Position numbers and translations under genes: made by a program. The notes beneath the pieces were generated by a model. The model was not told the DNA's origin, ran no database searches, and was given only the letters and a program-made list of their open reading frames with translations. Source: an uncultured Fibrobacter sp. (GTDB lineage Bacteria; Fibrobacterota; Fibrobacteria; Fibrobacterales; Fibrobacteraceae). From it: a stretch of 37,230 nucleotides of DNA. Below are positions 26,461-33,093 of the stretch, one piece after another. Every line of letters begins with the position of its first letter. The stretch's first letter is position 1. The stretch covers positions 1 through 37,230 of the forward strand of contig CAMHDS010000015.1 of NCBI GenBank assembly GCA_946183925.1, given 5' to 3'.

Positions 26461-27087
26461 ATGAAGATGATAAAGTATTTGTTCGCTACACTAGCCGTTG
26501 CCGTAATGGCAGGATGTTCTGCTGACGATATCAGCGGTACCGAGTCGGAAAACTGGCCCTCGGATTTTTCTGCCAAGGAATACGCGGAGGTCAACTTTGA
26601 CCTGGTGAAAGTCCAGATGAAAGACTCCATTGCCGCAAGGAACGCCTTGAAAAATAAGACTCCCGATGACATGGATGCGAAGGAACTCAAGTTGTTTTTC
26701 GACAAAGAGGAATCCGTAAAGAAAATCTTCACCAAGTACCAGGGTTTTGCTGATTCTATCTGGCCCGGCTATGAAAAGCTCCGGGACGGAAAGATTTATG
26801 TGGATTTCCGCACTCCCTTGTACGATTATCACATTTGGGGTAATACGGCCACTAAGGATTTGCAGTACCTGGAATCCTTCAAGCCCAATTACGATGTGAT
26901 AAAGATGCAGTATGTAATGATAGGCAAGATCGAAGGTCGCCCTTATCGCTGGTGCAAAGACAAAGAGTCCAAGACTTTAAAGGCTGAAAATGAAAAACAA
27001 GCCGTTGCGGTTAAATCCAAGTGGGATTTTTCGGCGAATTATTATTGTAAAAACAAGAAAGATGACCAGGTCTATCTGATTCCGTAG
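26461..27087 (+). CDS. Small lipoprotein of unknown function (surface operon)
   Basis: The product is 208 residues with a lipobox VMAGC (Cys19) followed by SADD. The mature part starts as a charged helical region (about residues 38-95, ending KIFTKYQGFADSIWPG). The C-terminal half is more mixed and contains two Cys residues (RWCKDKES and NYYCKNKK) that could form a disulfide. I recognise no family. GGAGG precedes the ATG, and the gene sits 13 bases after the third barrel gene and 8 before the GH18-like gene. It is likely an accessory lipoprotein of the same complex. Confidence 0.8.
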   Translation: MKMIKYLFATLAVAVMAGCSADDISGTESENWPSDFSAKEYAEVNFDLVKVQMKDSIAARNALKNKTPDDMDAKELKLFFDKEESVKKIFTKYQGFADSIWPGYEKLRDGKIYVDFRTPLYDYHIWGNTATKDLQYLESFKPNYDVIKMQYVMIGKIEGRPYRWCKDKESKTLKAENEKQAVAVKSKWDFSANYYCKNKKDDQVYLIP

Positions 27088-27095
27088 GGGTTTAT

Positions 27096-28145
27096 ATGAA
27101 AAGGTTTCAATTAGCGTTAATTCTTAGCCTTGCCGTTGCGGCTATTGCTGCTCCCTTCAAGGTAGTCGGCTATTATCCCTACTGGGCCCAGTATAGCCAG
27201 TTTTATCCCAAGGATGTCCGTTACAACACGGTGACCCATATCCATTACACTTCTCTGGCTCCTTCGGAGGATGGTTCCCTGGCCTACGCCGACGAGAACG
27301 ACTCCCAGAACTTTGAGACCTTGGCAAAGACGGCCAAGGAGAACAACGTGTCCCTGGTGGTTTCCATCGGCGGATTCGAAGCCGAGGGTGTGCTGGCCTC
27401 TATCGGTGGGGACCAGGCGCTGCTTTCCAAGTTCTGCGACAATGCCATGGAGTGGGTGAACAAGTACGGTCTTGCAGGTCTGGAGCTGGATTGGCAGAAC
27501 TTTGAATCGGACAATGCGGACGCTCTCAAGGCCATGGCGAAGGCCCTTAAGGCAAAGCTTGGAAGCAAGAGCCTCTCGGTGATGGCCTATGCAGCCTCGG
27601 CTGAAGCCTATGGCGACGCCTTGGCCTCTGGTGACATAGACTATGTAACCGTTTCCATTGGCGACCAGATGGACGAATCCTCGGAATCCGTAAAGCCCAA
27701 CATGTCCAAGCAGGACATCGAGAATGCGGTAAAGGCCTTCACGGACAAGTCCGTGCCGGCGTCTAAACTGGTGCCCGTGGTTTTGCTCTACGGCAAAACC
27801 TTTGCCAAGGCCAAGGGCCTCGGTACAGCCCACCAGGGTATCGGTAGCGGCAACGAAGGCTACATCGCCTATAAGGAACTGATGGGCAAGTTCGACACTC
27901 CTGACTACAAGGTCTCTTTTGATGAGGCTTCTGCCTCCGAAGTGGCGGTAAGTGAAACGGAAACCATCGTTTTTTCGGGAATTCCGTCCATGAAATCCGC
28001 TGCCAGCTTTGTCAAGGAACAGAATCTTGCGGGTATTGCCGTGTACGACCTGAGCCAGGACCACCATGAACCCATCGTGTCCTTGTTGGTGACCATCGGC
28101 CAGGTTTTGCGCCCCGAAGTGGATTATAAGCCGAAAAAAAGGTGA
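27096..28145 (+). CDS. Secreted GH18-fold protein with degenerate active site (probable glycan-binding pseudoenzyme)
   Basis: The product is 349 residues with a signal peptide (1-19, ending AAIAA) and a single GH18-type barrel. Recognisable family features are KVVGYYPYW at the first strand (22-30), VVSIGGF (88-94) and the end-strand GIAVYDLSQD near residue 315. At the catalytic strand, where active enzymes have DGxDxDxE, this protein reads A127-G-L-E130-L-D132-W-Q134. The catalytic Glu is Gln and the first two Asp are Ala and Glu. Chitinase-like lectins with similar losses bind glycans without cleaving them. It is the last gene of the six-gene operon, 8 bases after the lipoprotein gene. No lipobox and no T9SS-like tail are seen, and no clear terminator follows. 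Confidence 0.85.
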   Translation: MKRFQLALILSLAVAAIAAPFKVVGYYPYWAQYSQFYPKDVRYNTVTHIHYTSLAPSEDGSLAYADENDSQNFETLAKTAKENNVSLVVSIGGFEAEGVLASIGGDQALLSKFCDNAMEWVNKYGLAGLELDWQNFESDNADALKAMAKALKAKLGSKSLSVMAYAASAEAYGDALASGDIDYVTVSIGDQMDESSESVKPNMSKQDIENAVKAFTDKSVPASKLVPVVLLYGKTFAKAKGLGTAHQGIGSGNEGYIAYKELMGKFDTPDYKVSFDEASASEVAVSETETIVFSGIPSMKSAASFVKEQNLAGIAVYDLSQDHHEPIVSLLVTIGQVLRPEVDYKPKKR

Positions 28146-28217
28146 TAAAGGTCAAAAATAAGTAGAAGTATTCAAAATTTTACTGATTTTTTAGTCCTTC
28201 CCCCTGTTTTTTTTATA

Positions 28218-28225
28218 TATATTTA
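28218..28225 (+). promoter_or_regulatory. Candidate promoter element in the 28146-28273 gap
   Basis: TATATTTA within a long A/T stretch lies 56 bases before the ATG at 28274. The 128-base gap after the GH18-like gene has no hairpin-plus-T terminator, so read-through from the operon is also possible. Confidence 0.4.
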
Positions 28226-28239
28226 ACACCAAACCAACC

Positions 28240-28253
28240 TCCCCGAAAGGGGA
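28240..28253 (+). other. Small leader hairpin with GAAA tetraloop
   Basis: TCCCC-GAAA-GGGGA forms a 5-bp stem closed by a GNRA tetraloop, between the candidate promoter and the start codon at 28274. No T run follows, so it is not a typical terminator. A role in mRNA stability is possible. Confidence 0.5.
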
Positions 28254-28273
28254 TAACAAAGAGAGAGAACATT

Positions 28274-29320
28274 ATGAAAAAGATCATTACAGCTATTGCA
28301 GCGGGTTCCCTTGCAGTTGCCGCTAATGCGGAAAACAAAGTGGTGAACCCGAACCTGTGGTTCAGCGGAACGGAAGAACAAATCGACACTGGTGGAGATT
28401 TTGTCAACGTTTACGGTGCAACCGAGGCTGAGTCCAAGAAGGGCTCTACCATGGGCTTCTGGTTCGACTACGACGATGCTAACGATCATGGTGGTTCCTA
28501 CATTGGCTTCCCGTTCGAAGAGGATACTTACCACAGCCTTTTCAACCCCATGACCCAGCAGTTGGGATACATTTCTGTGCAGTACAACCTGAAGGATCCT
28601 ACCCTTACTGGTCAGTCTGGCGATTTGTACAACTTCGTCGGTCTCGGTTTCAACCTGGTTAACGCCGACAAGGACTGGATGGACATCAGCTCCATTGGTG
28701 GCCTTTGCGTTACTTACACCAGCGACGACCCCGTGTTGGTTGAAATTGCCTCCCCCGAGGTTCCCGATGCCAAGGCTTGCGGTTCTGCGCTTCTGGCTCA
28801 GAGCAGCCCGGCCACCCCGGCAACGGTTTTATGGTCTTCTTTTGAACAGCCGTCTTGGGTGGCCCAAGCCGAAAAGATTGATTGCTCCATTGCTATTGCG
28901 AAGGCCTCTCAGGTCAAGTTCAAGGTCGACGGCGGTGCTGCCGACATGACCGGTAAGCTTCGTATTTTCGAAGTCGGTCCGCAAGGAACTTGCTCGGGCA
29001 ACAAGTCCGTGAGCTCCAACGAACCCACTTCCTTCGCTTACGGTGATTCCCCGAACCTCCCCGGTGGCGGCACCACTCCTGGCGCCATCAAGGCTGCTAA
29101 GGCTCCCGCTTCTGTGAAGGCTGTTCTTTCTGGCCGTACCCTCTCCTTCAACGGCATTACCTCTGGTGCCACTTACGAAATCGTGAGCCTCCAGGGTCAG
29201 GTCGTGAAGAGCGGTGTTGTTGCCTCTTCCGTGAGCCTCTCCAGCCTCAACGCTGGTATCTACATGGTTCGCGTCTCCGGCAAGTCCGTGAACATGAACC
29301 AGAAGATTATCCTCAAGTAA
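28274..29320 (+). CDS. Secreted beta-rich protein with T9SS-like C-terminal sorting domain
   Basis: The product is 348 residues with a signal peptide (1-19, AVAANA). A beta-sandwich-like region of about 230 residues follows (WFSGTEEQIDTGGDFVNVYG near the start, then GGSYIGFPFE and ISSIGGLCVTYTSDD). It ends with cysteines that could pair (KACGS, KIDCS, GTCSG). A Pro/Gly/Thr linker (about 260-272) leads to a tail of about 75 residues with YEIVSLQGQVVKSG and LNAGIYMVRVSG, ending KIILK. This is the pattern of type A T9SS sorting domains. No catalytic motif is seen. The first domain looks like a carbohydrate-binding module, which is inference. It is separated from the operon by 128 bases and followed by a strong terminator. 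Confidence 0.75.
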   Translation: MKKIITAIAAGSLAVAANAENKVVNPNLWFSGTEEQIDTGGDFVNVYGATEAESKKGSTMGFWFDYDDANDHGGSYIGFPFEEDTYHSLFNPMTQQLGYISVQYNLKDPTLTGQSGDLYNFVGLGFNLVNADKDWMDISSIGGLCVTYTSDDPVLVEIASPEVPDAKACGSALLAQSSPATPATVLWSSFEQPSWVAQAEKIDCSIAIAKASQVKFKVDGGAADMTGKLRIFEVGPQGTCSGNKSVSSNEPTSFAYGDSPNLPGGGTTPGAIKAAKAPASVKAVLSGRTLSFNGITSGATYEIVSLQGQVVKSGVVASSVSLSSLNAGIYMVRVSGKSVNMNQKIILK

Positions 29321-29340
29321 TCTTTATCACGTAGAGTGTA

Positions 29341-29377
29341 AAAAAAAGATTCCAAGGTTACCTTGGAATCTTTTTTT
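29341..29377. terminator. Rho-independent terminator (symmetrical)
   Basis: AAAAAAAGATTCCAAGG (29341-29357) pairs perfectly over 17 bp with the sequence at 29361-29377 around loop TTA. The A and T runs on either side allow termination in both directions. Confidence 0.92.
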
Positions 29378-29380
29378 ATT

Positions 29381-29388
29381 TATATTGT
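29381..29388 (+). promoter_or_regulatory. Candidate promoter element for the GH8 lipoprotein gene
   Basis: TATATTGT lies directly after the terminator and 40 bases before the ATG at 29421, the same geometry as several other genes in the window. No -35 box is apparent. Confidence 0.45.
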
Positions 29389-29420
29389 AGGTGCTTAAGT
29401 TAAAAAAACATGAGGTTTGT

Positions 29421-30809
29421 ATGAAACTCAGTAAAAAATGGCTGATTCTCCCCATGGCCATCCTGGTGGCCTGTAGCAGCGACGATTCCTCTCCTACGAC
29501 GCCAGCCGACAGTGCTGCCTCCCAGGGCGACCCGACGTCCTCTCCCAGCGGAGACGATAATGGTGGCAATGGTGGTGAAAACGGCGGTACGGTAACGGTG
29601 TCCCTGCCGTCTACGGCCAATGCTGCTATTCCCGATGCGCAATACCCCATTTGGAAGAGCCTTTGGGTAGTTTCTATGAAGCAGGAAGTTGATGGTGGCT
29701 CAACTCTGGACTATGCTGCGTTTGCCGATTACCCCAATGCGATGCGCGTATGGTGGGATAACGGCGACAGCAAGTGCGAAGTCACCGGGATGACCAAGCT
29801 TGATGGCAAAGACTTTACCAGCTGGATGAACACACATACGGGCTGTTCCGTATCTGAAGGCATCGGCTATGGAATGCTGATAGCCCTGTTCAATGGCGAC
29901 AGGACCACATTTAACGGCCTTTGGGATTACAACAGGGGTGCTCGTGCCCTTGCCCCAGGCAACAACAAGGGATTGATGCCATGGCAGCTTGTCTCTTTTA
30001 GAAGGACTCTGTCCACAAGCGCCGCGCTTGATGCGGATCTGGATATTGCCTCGTCGTTGATTCTCGCAAGCTATATTTGGGGTGACCAGGCCTATTTGGA
30101 AGATGCCAAGATTATCATCAATGATATTTATGATCGCGGTATAAATCCCGAGAATTATCTGATTTACCCGGCTCCGAACTGGAAAACAAAGAATGTGTAT
30201 AATATGAGCTATTTCTCCCCGGTGGCATTCCGCCTGTTTGCTATGGTTGATGGTGCTCACCCCTGGAATGATGTGCTCAATGCCAATTACGAATACATGA
30301 AGAAGGTTCAAGATGCCGGTGCAACCCAGGCCATTTTCCCGGATTGGAGCAACGCTGCTGGGGAACCGGCAGACCCGTTAAATAATACCGCTACGGAAAC
30401 ATATGTGATGTATTTCAAGGAGTCCGTGCGCATTCCTTGGCGCATAGCTTGGGATTATTACTGGTATGCCGATGAAAGGGCCGGAAATATCCTGAAGAAA
30501 CTGGGGGACTTTGTTGTGCAGAAATCGGGCAATGATCCTGCTAACTATCCCAAGGTTGCCTACAACTACTCGACAGGTGCCGAAGCTTCCGATTGCTCCT
30601 TCTGTGGCACTACCGGGGAACACTACCTGGGTGCAGCCTGCCTGTCTGGTTTCGGAGTGAATACGGCGTGGACAGATGCCTGTACCAGCTATTTTAACAG
30701 CTTTGCGATGTCTACTACAGCAGGCTACAGTGGCACATACTTTAAGCAGATTTTACAGATGATGTATAGTTCCCTGCTAAATGGCAAGTTCGTAAAGCCC
30801 AATTTCTAG
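29421..30809 (+). CDS. GH8 family lipoprotein (endoglucanase/xylanase-type)
   Basis: The product is 462 residues from the ATG at 29421, which has TGAGG 5 bases upstream and creates a good lipoprotein signal (ILVAC, Cys16). A Ser/Asp/Gly linker (about 17-60) precedes the GH8 (alpha/alpha)6 domain. The proton donor Glu146 lies in VSEGIGYGM, and the DADLD region is at 204-208. The later motif before PWR reads KESVRIPWR, with Glu334 where the usual DxSRxPWR catalytic Asp stands. Family enzymes hydrolyse beta-1,4-glucan, xylan or chitosan by inversion. Cysteines in DCSFCGTTG could form a disulfide. It carries no T9SS-like tail and is monocistronic between two terminators. Confidence 0.88.
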   Translation: MKLSKKWLILPMAILVACSSDDSSPTTPADSAASQGDPTSSPSGDDNGGNGGENGGTVTVSLPSTANAAIPDAQYPIWKSLWVVSMKQEVDGGSTLDYAAFADYPNAMRVWWDNGDSKCEVTGMTKLDGKDFTSWMNTHTGCSVSEGIGYGMLIALFNGDRTTFNGLWDYNRGARALAPGNNKGLMPWQLVSFRRTLSTSAALDADLDIASSLILASYIWGDQAYLEDAKIIINDIYDRGINPENYLIYPAPNWKTKNVYNMSYFSPVAFRLFAMVDGAHPWNDVLNANYEYMKKVQDAGATQAIFPDWSNAAGEPADPLNNTATETYVMYFKESVRIPWRIAWDYYWYADERAGNILKKLGDFVVQKSGNDPANYPKVAYNYSTGAEASDCSFCGTTGEHYLGAACLSGFGVNTAWTDACTSYFNSFAMSTTAGYSGTYFKQILQMMYSSLLNGKFVKPNF

Positions 30810-30830
30810 TGTGATTTTTGTCACAAATTC

Positions 30831-30863
30831 AATAAGGTCCGCAATTTGCGGACCTTATTTTTT
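30831..30863. terminator. Rho-independent terminator after the GH8 lipoprotein gene
   Basis: AATAAGGTCCGCA (30831-30843) pairs perfectly over 13 bp with TGCGGACCTTATT (30847-30859) around loop ATT, followed by more T bases. Confidence 0.92.
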
Positions 30864-30898
30864 ACTGATGTAAACAGAAAATTATCTAATCTGGGTTC

Positions 30899-30906
30899 TA
30901 TTTTTA
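30899..30906 (+). promoter_or_regulatory. Candidate promoter element for the GH5/GH8 operon
   Basis: TATTTTTA lies 44 bases before the ATG at 30943 in an AT-rich stretch. The leader then contains CCCGAGAGGA (30926-30935), similar to CCCGAGAAGGA in the leader at 12794. Confidence 0.4.
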
Positions 30907-30942
30907 TCTGGAAAATATAAATTTTCCCGAGAGGACGAGAGT

Positions 30943-33093
30943 ATGAAAAAAATACTTATTTTTTTGGTATCTGCTTTTGCATGGTCATGGTCGGCTTTAG
31001 CTTCAGAAAGTGCTGTTCCTATGAGAATAGGCCCCGTTTCCAATTACGGAGTGCTGGGGACTAGTGGGAGCAAGATTATTAGCCAAAAGACGGGCGAGCA
31101 GGTGATTCTTCGCGGAATGAGCCTTAATTGGGCTGACGCTTTAGGAATTCCCTACTACACCCCTATCGCCATTACTTGGGCTGTGGACAACCTTGGCATT
31201 GACGTTATCCGCTACGCCATGCCAGTGCAGCATTACAAGGCCGACGAAAGTGAACCGGTTGCTGCGAGTTTTGCCTATATGTCTTCGCCTACTTCTGCAG
31301 AAGACCGTATTGACAAGGTGGTGGCTACTGCTATCGAGAATGATATTTACGTGATTATCGACTGGCACTCCCATCGGGCACTTAACTTTAACGAGAAAAG
31401 TTCTGCCAGCGTTTTTTTCAAGAAGATGGCTGAGCGTTACAAGAATGTCCCCAATATCATTTGGGAAGTGTTCAACGAACCTGTGAATGATGGCCAAAGC
31501 CAAATATCCAGCTATGCCAATGAAATTATTGCAGGAATTCGGCAGTATTCCCCGAACCTTGCCCTTGTGGGTACGGAATACTTCTCTCAGTTACGAGGTG
31601 GGTGCACGGGAGTGACGGCGACGAATTCGGCGTATGTGTTCCATTTTTACGCTCATGAGCATCCTTTGTATAAGTTCCAAGACCGGATAGATAATTGTCT
31701 TAAGGATGGTAAGGCGGTCTTTATTTCGGAATGGGGTACAACGGCTGCTGATGGAAAGACGAATGTAAACGCGACTAATACTAACCAGTGGACTAGCTAT
31801 ATGGACCAGAAGATGATTAGCAGTTGTAACTGGTCCTATAGGCATATTGGTTCTGGCGATAATGCCAGTGAGTCTTCTATGTTCAAGGGGACCACGCAGT
31901 TGGTTTCTCTAGAAGACTTTGACAATGCCCAATTCTCTACTTCTGGTGCCCTAGTAAAGAATTACCTAACTAGCAAGAGGCGTAATTGGGACGATGTTTA
32001 CACGGCTGGGGCCCGTAGTGGTTCTTGCGCATTTTCTCATGTGTCCTCTTCTATGGGCGATGGCAACATTTCGGGGAAGGCAAATGCGGCTTGCACTTAC
32101 ACCTCTAGCAATGCGAATGTTGCTACTGTGGAAAGTGGCGTGATCAAGGTCAAGTCTGCCGGTGTAACCATCATGACCGGCAACGACAATACTAAGACAG
32201 TTGTCAGGATTGTGCCTTTGCCCGATCAGACCCTGACGCTCAATGAAATCACATGCTATTTGGACGGCGAATGTATTGGCGAAGGCTATGGAAATATATC
32301 CGATACGGGGCTTAAGAATGAGAAAGTGATATCTCTTGCAACGACAACTCAGGGGGCTCCTGTTACCATCACCTCGGATAATCCCGATGCGATATATGTG
32401 AAGAAGGCGACTTGTTCAAATTCGGGTCGTTGCTACGGGGCCTATAATAAAGCTGAAGTATGGATTGCCGAAATTAGGTCTCTGGGTGTGGTGAACCTGC
32501 GTGTTACTGCTCCTGCCGTCAAGGGATATGCGGCTATGGATATGACTGTCCAGGCGCAGTACTTGAAGATAGTCGTCCCTTTTAAGGGAAGGGTTCCTTC
32601 TTTCAATAATCAGACGGTAGAATACAATTCTGAGATAGAATTGCAGATGGTCAGTTACGATGGTGTTACCCCGGTAACTTATTCTTTGTCGAATAATCTG
32701 GCTACATTGGATGGTTCTATTCTTAGGGCTGGTGATACGCCCGGTGCAGTGTGGCTAATAGCTGATATACCAGAAACGGATAGGTATCAAGCCTATAGGG
32801 ATTCCGTCAGGATTGTTATTGACCATGATCCCCTAGAAGGTATCAAGCAGCAGAGGGTGGCTGGCTCTAGGTTAAACGCCCGGATGTACGGGGATAAACT
32901 GCTGGTGAATGCGGATAGGCATGGAACAATTCGTGTGGGTGTGTTCGACATGCTTGGGCGCCACATGTTGACCAAAGTTGAGAATTTGACTCACGACACG
33001 AATTTTGATTTGAGTTCCCTCGGAAAAGGCAATTACGTTATAAGAATTGAAATGGGCTCGGAGCAGAAACTCTTGAAGTGGAGTAAAAAATGA
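30943..33093 (+). CDS. Secreted multidomain GH5 endoglucanase with T9SS-like tail
   Basis: The product is 716 residues with a signal peptide (1-20, WSALA). The GH5 domain (about 30-345) shows VILRGMSLNW, VIIDWHSH (137-144), the acid/base Glu179 in IWEVFNEP and the nucleophile Glu263 in FISEWGTT, typical of bacterial cellulases. From about 350 to 625 are beta-rich, Ig-like regions with patterns such as YTSSNANVATVESGVIKV (bacterial Ig-like type). The last 65 or so residues (RVGVFDMLGRHMLTK, LGKGNYVIRIEMG) resemble a T9SS sorting domain. It probably cleaves cellulose or related beta-glucan outside the cell. It overlaps the next GH8 gene by 4 bases. Confidence 0.9.
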   Translation: MKKILIFLVSAFAWSWSALASESAVPMRIGPVSNYGVLGTSGSKIISQKTGEQVILRGMSLNWADALGIPYYTPIAITWAVDNLGIDVIRYAMPVQHYKADESEPVAASFAYMSSPTSAEDRIDKVVATAIENDIYVIIDWHSHRALNFNEKSSASVFFKKMAERYKNVPNIIWEVFNEPVNDGQSQISSYANEIIAGIRQYSPNLALVGTEYFSQLRGGCTGVTATNSAYVFHFYAHEHPLYKFQDRIDNCLKDGKAVFISEWGTTAADGKTNVNATNTNQWTSYMDQKMISSCNWSYRHIGSGDNASESSMFKGTTQLVSLEDFDNAQFSTSGALVKNYLTSKRRNWDDVYTAGARSGSCAFSHVSSSMGDGNISGKANAACTYTSSNANVATVESGVIKVKSAGVTIMTGNDNTKTVVRIVPLPDQTLTLNEITCYLDGECIGEGYGNISDTGLKNEKVISLATTTQGAPVTITSDNPDAIYVKKATCSNSGRCYGAYNKAEVWIAEIRSLGVVNLRVTAPAVKGYAAMDMTVQAQYLKIVVPFKGRVPSFNNQTVEYNSEIELQMVSYDGVTPVTYSLSNNLATLDGSILRAGDTPGAVWLIADIPETDRYQAYRDSVRIVIDHDPLEGIKQQRVAGSRLNARMYGDKLLVNADRHGTIRVGVFDMLGRHMLTKVENLTHDTNFDLSSLGKGNYVIRIEMGSEQKLLKWSKK

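Noticed and set aside
27096-28145. Active chitinase
   Set aside because: The fold fits GH18, but the proton-donor Glu and two Asp of the catalytic motif are replaced, so an active enzyme is not supported.
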